Assembly: GCA_964235495.1 (NCBI GenBank)
Contig: CAXSAX010000018.1
Location: 1-64,000 of the forward strand
Origin: LMUY01 sp964235495
Lineage (GTDB): Bacteria > Pseudomonadota > Alphaproteobacteria > Acetobacterales > Acetobacteraceae
DNA length: 64,000 nucleotides
Reading direction: 5' to 3'
Part shown: positions 8,231-16,633 of the stretch, one piece after another
Numbering within the stretch: position 1 is the stretch's first letter
How the letters are laid out: the number at the start of each line of letters is the position of its first letter
Position numbers and translations under genes: made by a program
The notes under the pieces: model-generated
What the model was told of the DNA's origin: nothing
Database searches by the model: none
The model's input: only the letters and a program-made list of their open reading frames with translations

Positions 8231-8470
8231 TTACCGCCATTCGGCTACGCCGCCATGCCGCGAGCATGTGCCGGAGCGATGATGCGCATAGCTATGTGTG
8301 CCGTCTCGGCAACGGGCCGTCTCTTGGCCATCTTCAGCATGATAGCGTTGGGTCGGGCCGTGAACGAAAGAACCGTCCGTTGACCGGTAAACACTGCCAT
8401 CATGCTGAAAAGCCCAAGCGGGGAAATTACCAAGCACCAAGATGATCGCCGTAGTTAAACATAGGCGCAT
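8231..8470 (-). CDS. DUF3761-like small secreted protein
   Basis: 79 residues. The N-terminus (MRLCLTTAIILVLGNFPAWA) is a clear Sec signal peptide cleaved after AWA. The mature part has STDGSFVHGPT and the C-terminal signature ARCRDGTHSYAHHRSGTC followed by HGGVAEW, which matches the DUF3761 pattern of a His-rich, two-Cys domain. The start at 8470 is preferred over 8497 because it begins the signal peptide. Function of the family is unknown; the histidines and cysteines suggest metal binding or a disulfide-bonded fold. It is one gene upstream of the PemK-like toxin but is not an antitoxin by sequence. Confidence 0.75.
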   Translation of the reverse strand: MRLCLTTAIILVLGNFPAWAFQHDGSVYRSTDGSFVHGPTQRYHAEDGQETARCRDGTHSYAHHRSGTCSRHGGVAEWR

Positions 8471-8513
8471 TTGAGGTTTCCGTGTTGTTGCCAGCACACT
8501 ATCGAATGCGCAA

Positions 8514-8726
8514 TCAGCTCGCCAACCACCACCTTACCCCAGCCCCGGCCTTGCCCTCAGACTGCACCTTGCCCCGCTCCCGCAGCCCTCCGAGGCTCGC
8601 AGACACCCGATGCCGCATGGCCTCGTGCATAGGCCGACCCGCCGCGTTCAGCCTCCGCAGCGCCATGACTCGCAACAGGATGTCCCGCGTGGACATCGGC
8701 CCGCCCGCCTCGCGCAGCGTGGCCAC
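8514..8726 (-). CDS. Small helix-turn-helix-like protein, probably an N-terminally truncated copy
   Basis: 70 residues: TLREAGGPMSTRDILLRVMALRRL, then a basic segment MRHRVSASLGGLRERGKVQ, ending GVRWWLAS. This matches the C-terminal winged-helix half of a common proteobacterial small protein of about 130 residues whose N-terminal coiled-coil half is missing here. The frame has a stop codon directly before the GTG start, so truncation is real rather than a missed start. It could still be a functional minimal DNA-binding protein. The family is unnamed as far as I can recall. Confidence 0.5.
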   Translation of the reverse strand: MATLREAGGPMSTRDILLRVMALRRLNAAGRPMHEAMRHRVSASLGGLRERGKVQSEGKAGAGVRWWLAS

Positions 8727-8773
8727 TCAGACGCCACTGCTACCACTGGCAGATTGAGCATCCCACGCGGAGC

Positions 8774-9001
8774 GGGTTTCTGGCCGCGCGCGCAGGGGGT
8801 TTGACCGCCTGTCGTTTGGGAACAGCACTCTTGATCGTGTAGCAAGTGCACGGTTTGACCGCGCGCGCGGGGTTTGAGCGGCGGATGGCGTGGGTACTTC
8901 CCAACCTTAAAAGGTTTGGCGAAGCGCGGCGATTAGTTGCGTAGCCGTTCTATCTTCATTCTGTAGAATCAACTTGGCCGCGCGTGGGGCTTTGGGCGGC
9001 G
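8774..9001. repeat. Three degenerate copies of a GC-rich motif
   Basis: Related segments occur at 8774-8807, 8852-8884 and 8971-9001, each built as a TTT or CTT word, then GGCCGCGCGCGC or GACCGCGCGCGC, then GGGGTTTGA or GGGGCTTTG, then CG. Copies one and two are closest. The spacing is irregular (78 and 119 bp), so they are not simple tandem iterons. They fall in a region with no complete gene. Role unknown; they could be protein-binding or replication sites of the element. Confidence 0.4.
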
Positions 9002-9005
9002 TCCT

Positions 9006-9397
9006 TCACGCCTGCACCGCCACCACCGGGGCCTGATAGCCCGGCAAGGCTGGCGGCGGATGGCATGTTATGCATTGCCAGCCGGACGGGTCCACCAGCT
9101 CGCACCACCAGCGCCAACCGCCGCAGCACCGGCAGCACCTCGCCGGCATGAGGGAGCAATCCGCCCATGAGGGCGGATGCGCGCCGCCGGACAGCCGATC
9201 ACCCGCGACCGGGACGGCTCCCGCATGGCCAGGCTCCGCCGCCAACGCGGCAACGATGGCGGCCGCAATCGGCGCGGGCCTCCGCCAGCGGCGCGGCGGG
9301 CAGGAGGCTGCGGAGGCTAGCTGGATACCTCCGCCGCGACTGAAGGAAACCGCCACGCGGCCTCCCGCAATCGGGCCAGGATGGCGGGCGCGGTCAT
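9006..9397 (-). pseudogene. Decayed gene with TubC-docking-like N-terminus
   Basis: The minus strand from an ATG at 9397 reads MTAPAILARLREA, then loses frame; the next phase continues GRVAVSFSRGGGIQLA. Restoring one G at about 9357 would give an uninterrupted REAGVAVSFS, the usual beginning of alphaproteobacterial element proteins with a TubC N-terminal-like domain. A plausible C-terminus (CELVDPSGWQCITCHPP) lies near 9060. At least one more shift is needed in the middle, so it is very probably a dead gene. The family assignment is from memory of similar sequences. Confidence 0.4.
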
Positions 9398-9756
9398 ATC
9401 GTCGTCTCGGCGGCGGGTCAGTTCGAACCCATTCAACCGGAGCGCTAGAAATAAATGCTTGGGTATATCGACGCTGTATGGGGGGCTGCGGCCTCTTGGG
9501 TTGAGCGCACAAATCAGCCATCTGCTAGGGTAATTTGGTATGGCAGATATGCGTTAACCAGGGATCGGTCCTGGTTTTAGGGATTGACACTGTTTCGTAA
9601 TAGCAGTTTAGGGGCGACGTCATGTCCTACTATCAATGGTTGAGCCTGCCTTAGCTTGGCTGGTGTTTAGCTTGCGAGTCATTGTTGAGTCCCATGTGAG
9701 AAATTGAGATTAGGTGTCCGGTCGCTGACGGGACCTCGCTGGACGATAGGGACGGC
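9398..9756. other. No gene recognised; probable promoter region of the next gene pair
   Basis: About 360 bp of falling GC content upstream of the plus-strand pair at 9757-10895. No open frame is convincing. It should contain the promoter for that pair; no specific -35/-10 pair is claimed. Confidence 0.4.
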
Positions 9757-10494
9757 ATGATTTGGACCGCAATCGCGCCTGAGATTCAGATTCCGCGCAT
9801 CGACATGCAGCCGGTTGCCGCATTCATTCGAGAAGCGCCGGTTGGCGATGTTGTTAGTCGTTTCAGAAATCTCACTACTGAGACTGAAGCTTCTATTGCG
9901 CTGAGCCGGTTACAGCTTAGTAAGCAGGCTTCCCATATCATTGGGCGGCTTTCGGGCGCGCGTTTGGATGGGTGGAGCATTGACTGCTCGAAGCTCCTCT
10001 CAATTTTTGAGAACAGTCACCGTGATAGCCTATTAGCTCAAAGCAACATTAATCAGAAGATTACAAGCTTCACAAAATATGTTGTGGCGTTACATCTACA
10101 AGGGTCCCATACCATTGGGACGTTTGCCATGCGCTTTAGTCAGGCCTTAAAAGGTTGGAGTAACGATCTAGAGGATTTTAAATCCGACATAGCCGATCTC
10201 CAACGCGAGATGGAACGCAATCGTGCAAACGCTCCAGTGACTAGAGCGATTGAGGCATATTCCAATGCCGTTGAGCAGCTCACAGGTTATAGAGATACTG
10301 CAATTGCGCGGATAGATCCCGAGGACTTTGAGGCGATGGCATTTGTGAATTTTCCAGTTGCTGACGACGTTCGAGCAGACCGAGTAAAAAAGCGCTTCAT
10401 CACTCGTCAGCTACATGATCATGTTTCGAAAATTGATGATAATCTTGTCGGTATCGTAGCAGTTAGATACATATCGACCTCCGTCACCGCTTAG
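9757..10494 (+). CDS. Unidentified helical protein paired with a HEPN protein
   Basis: 245 residues, mainly helical, with no signal peptide or membrane segment. A long amphipathic stretch around residues 120-170 (including NDLEDFKSDIADLQREME) looks like coiled coil. No nucleotidyltransferase motif (GSxARG) or Toprim/TIR motif is present, so it is not the usual MNT partner of HEPN proteins. It ends 14 bp before the HEPN gene and is AT-rich like it, so the two are almost certainly one operon. Family unknown. A guess is a sensor or antitoxin for the HEPN protein, but nothing in the sequence proves this. Confidence 0.7.
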   Translation: MIWTAIAPEIQIPRIDMQPVAAFIREAPVGDVVSRFRNLTTETEASIALSRLQLSKQASHIIGRLSGARLDGWSIDCSKLLSIFENSHRDSLLAQSNINQKITSFTKYVVALHLQGSHTIGTFAMRFSQALKGWSNDLEDFKSDIADLQREMERNRANAPVTRAIEAYSNAVEQLTGYRDTAIARIDPEDFEAMAFVNFPVADDVRADRVKKRFITRQLHDHVSKIDDNLVGIVAVRYISTSVTA

Positions 10495-10508
10495 GCACTA
10501 CGTAATTC

Positions 10509-10895
10509 TTGGACAGCTCGGCTTTTCTTGCTAGCGCTGAAAGAATGTTGCTGTCCTTTGGCGATAATGGGCAGCGTTGCGATAGCTGCGGAGCCCGGGC
10601 TGTAATTCACGCAGCCTACTACTCGGTGTTCCACTATGCAGCACAACGGCTTGGCTTGGTGGTGACGGGAGAAGGATATTCCAAGCATGGTGAAGTGTGG
10701 ACTGTCCTAAAAGCAAGAGCTCACGAGTCTCCGTCCCTAGTAGATGCCAAGAGGAACTTTCAGAGTTTGCGAGACTTGAGACAGAGGGCCGACTACAACC
10801 TCAGTGAAAACGTCCTGTTCGACCAGGCCCGCGATGCAGTAGATTTAGCGTACGAGGTATTTGACGGAGCCGGCATTACACCGAAATCGCAGTAG
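10509..10895 (+). CDS. HEPN-domain protein (UPF0332-like)
   Basis: 128 residues with the pattern of HEPN helical-bundle proteins: RAVIHAAYYSVFHYAAQRLG at about 30-49 corresponds to the conserved S/N-RAYYAxFHA helix, and LRDLRQRADYNL at 87-98 to the R-x-x-ADY helix. Many HEPN proteins are RNases or tRNA-modifying toxins in toxin-antitoxin and phage-defence systems; here the strict R-x4-6-H RNase motif is only approximated by R30-x3-H34, so activity is uncertain. The frame starts with TTG at 10509; the next ATG at 10545 would cut into the first helix. It follows the unknown 245-residue gene by 14 bp. Cys24 and Cys27 form a CxxC before the first core helix. Confidence 0.75.
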   Translation: MDSSAFLASAERMLLSFGDNGQRCDSCGARAVIHAAYYSVFHYAAQRLGLVVTGEGYSKHGEVWTVLKARAHESPSLVDAKRNFQSLRDLRQRADYNLSENVLFDQARDAVDLAYEVFDGAGITPKSQ

Positions 10896-11104
10896 CGCGT
10901 GATAATTCTTGCGCCTTTGTCTTTGATTACTCCTTCTCTCACTTTTCCAGAACGTCGACCATTCCGCCTAGGTCCATAAGCTCCTTGGTCACGCCAGCCG
11001 TCATGGCCGGGCTGCACCGGATCGTGGAGTGAACCCGGGTGGAGTTGTAGTCTCGATGGTTTCCGTTGCGCGCGGCCTGCGATCCACTGCCGCCCCCCAT
11101 CCTG

Positions 11105-12721
11105 CTACTCGCTGCATTCCTTTCCCCCCGCTGTCCCCGGCTTTTGATCCGCTACACCGCTACAAGATTGATACGTATAGCTATTTCCCGTTTTCGATCC
11201 GCTACAGCCGCCACCCTGTAGCGGCTTGGTTTCCTGAATTGTCTCGTAAGAACCGGGCTGTAGCGGCGTAGCGGGTCGAGTGGGGGAGGCAGCGGGAGAA
11301 AGGGTGTCCGAAGCCATACGTGGGGCAAACGTGGGATGAGCGGCCAGGCCGGCAGAGGGGTCATCGGCGGTAGGGAGATAGCGCCGCCAAGCGTCTGCAA
11401 AGTGATCGGCATAGTAGGCTTTCGCCACCCCGCCGGCATGTCGGAAGTTGGCTGGGCGCACGCTGAACGGAGACAGTGCCCGGGCAAGCTGCACCGCCGT
11501 CATGGGCTTGCCCTGCTTCCACTCCGGCCAGGGGCGTTCCTCCATCTCGCGCAACGCTCCCACGATTTCAGCGGAAGGCAGCGCCGCCGCTCCCTTGTCC
11601 CGGAACAGGGCGCGGAGGTCCGCCAGCAGCAGCGCCCCGGTTTCCGCCGTGCCGCCCTCCGCCGCCCGCTTGCCGAACAGGTCCAGCAGCGCTGCCCGGC
11701 CCCGCTCCGGCCAGGCCCCGCCGGCATCGTCGGCAATGGACAGCAAGGGCACGCAAATGTCTCCCTCCCGGTCCCCCATGCTTTCGGGGATGGCGGGATG
11801 CAGGGACAGCGCCCGGCCCCGGTCCATGGACCACCGCGCCGCCTTGCTTGCCAGCTCGGCGAGGCTGGCCCTCGCACCCGGCGCGCGCAGCTTCACCGCC
11901 GTTTCCGCAGCGCCCTTGCGTTGCAGCGCCACGGGCACGGCCCGATCCTCAAGCGTGTCTGGCAGCTTGCCGATGCCGGCCAGCGCCACCGGGGCGAATG
12001 TCCTGAACTGGACCGGCTGCCATTCCCCGTTCATCTCGACGGTGCGGATCGCCTTGCCGCTGCGCTCAAAGCCGGAATTAAGGATGCTGCGGAGTTCTTC
12101 GTTGTCGGCAAGAAAGCCGTCGGCTTCGTCCAGCAGCAGCGTGAGCGGAGCCAGGGCTTCAACGGTGCGGAACGTCCCCGCCGCGCTGATGCTGTCCGCC
12201 TTGAGCGGCTTGCAGGATGTGGCGTTCAGCACGTCCAGCAACGTGCTTTTGCCGCACCGCTTGGCCGGGCTGGTGATGGACAGCCGGGGCGTGTGCTGGA
12301 AGCGGTCGGCAACCCAAGTGTGGGCAATCCAAAGCGCCACCGCCTCCGCTGCGGCCGAGCGAAGGATGACGTGGCGGCGGATGGCTGCGGCCAGCCCGTC
12401 CAGCAGTTCGGCCCCACTTACCGGTGAAGGCCAGGGGTCCGGCTGCGGCAGGGACACCCCGCGGCCGGTAGCGGCGTCCGGCAGGGGCCGGCGGGCTTGC
12501 ACCTGTTCGTCCAGCGTTGAAACCCGAATGCCCAGAGTTGCGGCGGCATCGGCCCGGCACCGGTCGTATTCGATGGGGTTCAGCGTCGCCAGCCGCGCCA
12601 ACTCGGTTTCCACCTCCGGGAGCATGGCCGCGGCAGGCGCGGCGGGAGTGTGCCATTTGATGCCCTGCACGTCCTGTATTCCCATGCCGCCCGGGCCTGC
12701 CATCCCTGCATCACCGTCCAT
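11105..12721 (-). CDS. DUF3631-domain ATPase (element replication helicase-like)
   Basis: 538 residues. A P-loop variant SPAKRCGKST lies at 151-160 and a Walker B LLLDEAD at 195-201, followed by ILNSGFERSGKAIR and RTFAPVALAGIGKLPDTLEDRA, the signature of the DUF3631 domain found in plasmid, satellite and prophage ATPases. The C-terminal 100 residues are low-complexity (Pro, Ser, Thr). Its start overlaps the end of the Toprim gene by 11 bp, a standard primase-helicase order in alphaproteobacterial elements. It probably unwinds DNA or loads at the element origin. ATPase activity is well supported by motifs; the exact role is inferred. Confidence 0.88.
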   Translation of the reverse strand: MDGDAGMAGPGGMGIQDVQGIKWHTPAAPAAAMLPEVETELARLATLNPIEYDRCRADAAATLGIRVSTLDEQVQARRPLPDAATGRGVSLPQPDPWPSPVSGAELLDGLAAAIRRHVILRSAAAEAVALWIAHTWVADRFQHTPRLSITSPAKRCGKSTLLDVLNATSCKPLKADSISAAGTFRTVEALAPLTLLLDEADGFLADNEELRSILNSGFERSGKAIRTVEMNGEWQPVQFRTFAPVALAGIGKLPDTLEDRAVPVALQRKGAAETAVKLRAPGARASLAELASKAARWSMDRGRALSLHPAIPESMGDREGDICVPLLSIADDAGGAWPERGRAALLDLFGKRAAEGGTAETGALLLADLRALFRDKGAAALPSAEIVGALREMEERPWPEWKQGKPMTAVQLARALSPFSVRPANFRHAGGVAKAYYADHFADAWRRYLPTADDPSAGLAAHPTFAPRMASDTLSPAASPTRPATPLQPGSYETIQETKPLQGGGCSGSKTGNSYTYQSCSGVADQKPGTAGGKECSE

Positions 12722-13586
12722 GTATGGCCTCCCGCGCCGTCAGTATGTCGTTGAAATCGCCAACGCCGTCCGGGCGGGCCAGCACCACCTCCCGGCCTTC
12801 GCCTTGCCAGCGCCGCGCCGCTTCGGCCGCCGCCCGCTCGCCTGGCCCATCCGGGTCCGCCGCGATCACCACCCGGCGGGCCTCCGGCGGCAGCGCAAGG
12901 CCGCGCGCCATGTTGCCAGCCGATAGCGCCGCCCATGCCGGGCAGCCGGCCAGGCGGCCCGCGGAGGCTGCGGTTTCGATGCCTTCGCCGATCACTAGCG
13001 GGCGGGCCGGGTCTAGCGGGGCGAGCCGGACAGCGCCGCCCCACACCGGGCCAAGGCTCGCGCGCTGCGGATCGGCTTGCGCCTTGCTGCGGCCGTCCCG
13101 GGCCAGGTAGGTCCGGTGCAACGCGATGGGCGCGCCCGCCGCATCCACCACGCTTGCCAGCATGGCCGGGTAGCGTCCGCCCTCCGGGTGCGGGCAGTCG
13201 CCGCGGAACCGCAGCGCCGGGGAGGCGGCCAGCCCGGGGAGCGCCCGCCCGGCCAGGTAGGCGTCAACGATGGTCCCGGCCGCCGGCTCGCTTCCGGCCC
13301 ATAGCCGCAGCGCCGCGGCCTGCTTGCCGGCGCGGGCGGTTTGCGCTGTCTCGGCATCGGCGGGCGGCTTGGGCGTCCAGCCGTCGCCAGCGGCCCGCGC
13401 CACCGCGTCTTGCAGCGTTGGCCGGTCGCACCCGTTGGCGCAGTACAGCCGCACCGTACCGTGCTTGCCCGGCTTGAGGGAGAACGCGCGCGGGTAGTCG
13501 CACGCCGGGCACGCGCCCGCCCATGAGCGGAGGCGTTGCGCTAGGCCGAGCCGGCCCGCCAGTTGCGCCGGGGTCAAGCGGACCAC
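12711..13586 (-). CDS. Toprim-domain primase-like protein
   Basis: 291 residues from a GTG start. An N-terminal zinc ribbon is visible (C26-PA-C29 and C49-ANG-C53), then a linker, then a Toprim domain with GEGIETAASAG at 200-210 (catalytic Glu) and ADPDGPGE at 243-250 (D-x-D), and GVGDFNDIL near the end. This is the layout of plasmid and satellite primases. It is translationally coupled on both sides: 13 bp overlap with the small gene upstream and 11 bp with the DUF3631 gene downstream. Synthesis of primers for element replication is the likely role. Confidence 0.9.
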   Translation of the reverse strand: MVRLTPAQLAGRLGLAQRLRSWAGACPACDYPRAFSLKPGKHGTVRLYCANGCDRPTLQDAVARAAGDGWTPKPPADAETAQTARAGKQAAALRLWAGSEPAAGTIVDAYLAGRALPGLAASPALRFRGDCPHPEGGRYPAMLASVVDAAGAPIALHRTYLARDGRSKAQADPQRASLGPVWGGAVRLAPLDPARPLVIGEGIETAASAGRLAGCPAWAALSAGNMARGLALPPEARRVVIAADPDGPGERAAAEAARRWQGEGREVVLARPDGVGDFNDILTAREAIHGR

Positions 13587-13765
13587 CCGCGGAGGGCGGC
13601 GGCGCGGTGCGCCAGCAGTTCGGCGCGGGCGTGGTGGCCTTGCTGCAACTCGGCATCGGCTTCCAGGTCCAGCCGGCGGGCAGGGTCCAGCGGCAAGCGG
13701 ACGGGTTGCGACCGGGCATGGTTCAGCTCGGTTCGGTCAAAGGGCGGGTATGTGTCGGGAGGCAT
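13574..13765 (-). CDS. Small unidentified protein upstream of the primase
   Basis: 63 residues starting MPPDTYPPFDRTELNHARSQ and continuing into a helical, Ala/Leu/Arg-rich tail. Its stop lies inside the start of the Toprim gene (13-bp overlap), which argues for translation. No family recognised. Small genes of this size often sit between the AlpA regulator and the primase in such elements. Confidence 0.55.
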   Translation of the reverse strand: MPPDTYPPFDRTELNHARSQPVRLPLDPARRLDLEADAELQQGHHARAELLAHRAAALRGWSA

Positions 13766-13904
13766 GGGGCATCGTCTCCGATGCCGGCTGGACAGATGTT
13801 GAACCGCGCGATGCGGCCCCGTATGCTCCGGCTGCACCTGTCCAGTGCGTGCCTTGCCATACGAGACCGCGCCGCCGGCATCCGTGAAAGGCCGGCGGTT
13901 GCGT

Positions 13905-14141
13905 TCAGGCGGCCTGCTTGGCTGGGGAGGTTCGGGCCTCAAGCCAGCGCACCACGTCCTTGCGCCAGAAAGCGACCCGGCGGCTGGTCAGTTGGACGCG
14001 GGGCGGTGCCTCGCCAATCTCTGTCAACCGTTCAAGGGACCGAATGGATAGGCGCATGAGCCGCGCCGCCTCGGGCAAAGTCAGCAGTAGGTCCAGGTCC
14101 GGCATATCCGGCGGCGCTGGGGTGGCCGTGTTATGGGGCAT
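13905..14141 (-). CDS. AlpA-family transcriptional regulator/excisionase-like
   Basis: 78 residues. LLTLPEAARLMRLSIRSLER at about 19-38 is a MerR/AlpA-type helix-turn-helix, followed by RRVAFWRKDVVRWLEARTS, the wing and the W-x-x-E-V-x-x-W-like helix. A GGAGA ribosome-binding site stands 7 bp before the ATG. AlpA in P4-like elements activates the integrase or acts as excision directionality factor; here it is the first gene of the replication cluster (AlpA, small protein, Toprim, DUF3631) and lies between it and the integrase cluster. Confidence 0.88.
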   Translation of the reverse strand: MPHNTATPAPPDMPDLDLLLTLPEAARLMRLSIRSLERLTEIGEAPPRVQLTSRRVAFWRKDVVRWLEARTSPAKQAA

Positions 14142-14210
14142 GTAATTCTCCGCATGACGCCGCTTGTGGGCGCGATGCAGACAGTGACAGCACCTATTCG
14201 TTCAGTCCTT

Positions 14211-16628
14211 TCAGTCCCGTTCAGCCGCTGAACAGGGCTGAATAAGTGGCTTGATGCGCCCTAGCAGGCGCTTCATTTTGCTTTCCCCACTGCCCACTCC
14301 GGTAGCGTCTTTCGCCAAAGCACGGGCCGCGTCGGTTGCGTGCCTGTAAGTTCCGGCCCGGATACCTTCGAGAGCGCGTTCCACTAGGGGCGCGTCATCT
14401 CTTTCATAGTTGAAGCCCTGAACGCGCCTTTTGCGGTTCGGCTCCAACGGAGGTGAGGGTGTCAGCTCAGCTTGCGGTGCAGAAAAACTAGAGTTGGCTT
14501 CGGGACGGGAAACGTTGTCAGTTGCAGCATCATTACGCGAAGCGGGCCAAAGCTTCTGCACTTTCGCAGAATCGAAAAACACTTGGTCGTAAGAGGGGCC
14601 TCTGTAGTCAACAAATCTCAGGTCGTCCGGGGTCCAATCAATCCACCCCGCTTCGTTCACTCCCCGCGTTTTGGTAAAAAGCAACGGGTCAATCAGCTCG
14701 TGGACTCCATTAGGATCAGGTTTTGATGGCGCATAAGCCTTGACCCCCCACACCGGCAATTGCCCGCGGCGTATGGCTTTGTTTACTGCCGCCTTGGCCT
14801 TCCTCCATCGGTCCTGGATTGCGTAGTAACGGGCTATATCGGACACGAGGCGTTCGAGCAGTTGGCCGGCACTCTCCCCCGTATCGGCCATGATGCGCTT
14901 TGCCCATGCGCGTTGGTTGTCAGGTCCAAACGGCCCCATTTCGTCAGGGTCAGGCGTCCAAGGAATGCCGGTTTCGATTTCCTCGAAGGCGGATGCCAGC
15001 CATTCCGGCGGCCAGTGTTTCCAGTCTCGGGACCATTCCTTTTTTGGAAACTCGAAGCACTCCGCCCCGGGTGCCCGGACTTCGCTGAACGTAATCCAAG
15101 AAAAAGCGTCAAATGCACTCCACCGATCACCGCTCGGCAGATTACCGCTTGGCATGTTCTCTGTTGGGCGCTTCATCGGCGCATCCGCAGAAACGGCCGC
15201 GGCGGTGGAACTAGCACTCTCATTCGTCACCATCTCCACCGGCAGCACCTTGACCTGCCAATAGACGTTGCCGCCACCCTCAAAGCGTTGCTTGTTGCCC
15301 GGATCGCGCTTGAGGTCCTGCCAAGCTCGGGGAGCAATCCATTCAGGCCAGGCACCAGCCCTTCCCGGGTCGCCAAAGGCCCGCAGTTCACCCCGCAGCA
15401 GCCGTTGCAGCAGGATCGGCGTATGTAGGTCGTTGGCTTCCCACCAAACTTCTGCAACGTCGGGCGGGAATATGTCGCCGGGCCGAACCATGATCTTCTG
15501 GTCGGGCGGAAGGCCGCGGCTGTTGATTTCCACCAGTCGGCTTAGTTCCTCCTGCGAGTAGATCACTGCGGCGCTATGGAAATCCCAAACCCCGGGGGCG
15601 TTATGCTTCCCCCAGCGTTCGGAAACTTGGCCGGTCAATAGTTTTTCCGATACAGGCCATGCTTGCCGGGGCATTCCGGACGCTGCCGAATTAGGCACGG
15701 GCAACCGTGTACCGGCAGGCAAGGCCGGGTGTGTCGCCGGCTGCGGGTGGAATGGGGCATGAGGCAGGCCAGGCAATGGCCGCCACAACGCCAGCACGCC
15801 CGCGGTGGTCACGGCAACAACAGTCGAGGGCTGGGATGCAGCTAAATTGGATGGCAAAGCTTCATAGGCCACAACGTCCCCACCTTGGCAGTCCAGCACC
15901 ATTGAACGCCAGCGCCGGGCCGGCATGGGCACGGCTGCCGTTCCACTCCCTACCGTGGCGGGCAGGGTGCCATCGCGGAGGGCAAGCAACAGGTCTGCTT
16001 GTGCCCCCATGAAGTCCGGGCCTGTAGGCTGTTCAGCCCAAAGAAATTTGATATCCCCGGCCCGGCCCGGTGCGGCATCGCGGGCTGCTTCGGGGCAGCG
16101 CAGCATGATCCAAGCGCACGCCTGCAATAGCGTCACGATGGGAGGCAACAGGACTGCACCGGGAAGTACCAGGCTGGACAAAGGGCGGTATTGCAACCAA
16201 GCGGCGAAGGGCGCTTCCGCCACGAATGCAGGTTCGTCGCGTATGGGCAAACCGCCGGCCGTGCCGGCGTGGATCAAGTCGGCCCCAACGCGGGTATGCC
16301 ATTCATTCCGGGGCACGGCTTGCAGGCGGCCTGCAACGTCCCGGACGTGGACAACCATATGACCGGCAGCGAAGGCATGTTGCAGTTCCTTGCGCGCATC
16401 ACCCAAAGCTGCGGCGGCGGGAACCCATGGGGGGCGCGGCTCGGCAAGGAAGGGGTCGATTTCGGGGGCACGCTCCCAACGCCAAGGCGCTAGGTTTACC
16501 AAGTCGGTAGCCGCACCGGGATTGGGTATTTTCAGGTATTCGCGCACCCGCGCATCCGGGGCACGCCGGACAGCAACGCGGGTGATGGCTTCCCGCAAAA
16601 TGATGAACCCGGCTTCGCGGTAGTGCAT
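14211..16628 (-). CDS. Very large unidentified element protein
   Basis: 805 residues from an ATG at 16628; the integrase stop TAG is only 5 bp upstream, so the two are one transcript. No membrane segment, signal peptide or nucleotide-binding motif is seen. The N-terminal half is rich in Ala, Pro and Trp (PPWVPAAAALG, VHVRDVAGRLQAVPRNEWH, LLPPIVTLLQACAWIMLR), repeating patterns around DVAEVWWEANDLHTPILLQR later; the C-terminus is basic (NRKRRVQGFNYERDD and KMKRLLGRIKPLI), resembling a DNA-binding tail. Some features (short segments with W and R listing positions in a DNA-element context) recall unnamed proteins beside integrases in Rhodospirillales islands. No function is proposed. Confidence 0.75.
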   Translation of the reverse strand: MHYREAGFIILREAITRVAVRRAPDARVREYLKIPNPGAATDLVNLAPWRWERAPEIDPFLAEPRPPWVPAAAALGDARKELQHAFAAGHMVVHVRDVAGRLQAVPRNEWHTRVGADLIHAGTAGGLPIRDEPAFVAEAPFAAWLQYRPLSSLVLPGAVLLPPIVTLLQACAWIMLRCPEAARDAAPGRAGDIKFLWAEQPTGPDFMGAQADLLLALRDGTLPATVGSGTAAVPMPARRWRSMVLDCQGGDVVAYEALPSNLAASQPSTVVAVTTAGVLALWRPLPGLPHAPFHPQPATHPALPAGTRLPVPNSAASGMPRQAWPVSEKLLTGQVSERWGKHNAPGVWDFHSAAVIYSQEELSRLVEINSRGLPPDQKIMVRPGDIFPPDVAEVWWEANDLHTPILLQRLLRGELRAFGDPGRAGAWPEWIAPRAWQDLKRDPGNKQRFEGGGNVYWQVKVLPVEMVTNESASSTAAAVSADAPMKRPTENMPSGNLPSGDRWSAFDAFSWITFSEVRAPGAECFEFPKKEWSRDWKHWPPEWLASAFEEIETGIPWTPDPDEMGPFGPDNQRAWAKRIMADTGESAGQLLERLVSDIARYYAIQDRWRKAKAAVNKAIRRGQLPVWGVKAYAPSKPDPNGVHELIDPLLFTKTRGVNEAGWIDWTPDDLRFVDYRGPSYDQVFFDSAKVQKLWPASRNDAATDNVSRPEANSSFSAPQAELTPSPPLEPNRKRRVQGFNYERDDAPLVERALEGIRAGTYRHATDAARALAKDATGVGSGESKMKRLLGRIKPLIQPCSAAERD

Positions 16629-16633
16629 CGCGC

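Noticed and set aside
7951..8445. A 164-codon plus-strand frame spanning the PemK and DUF3761 genes
   Set aside because: It crosses two opposite genes with recognisable families, has no ribosome-binding site and no family pattern.
11336..13477. Several plus-strand frames opposite the DUF3631 and Toprim genes
   Set aside because: They mirror well-supported genes and have Arg/Pro-rich sequence without domains.
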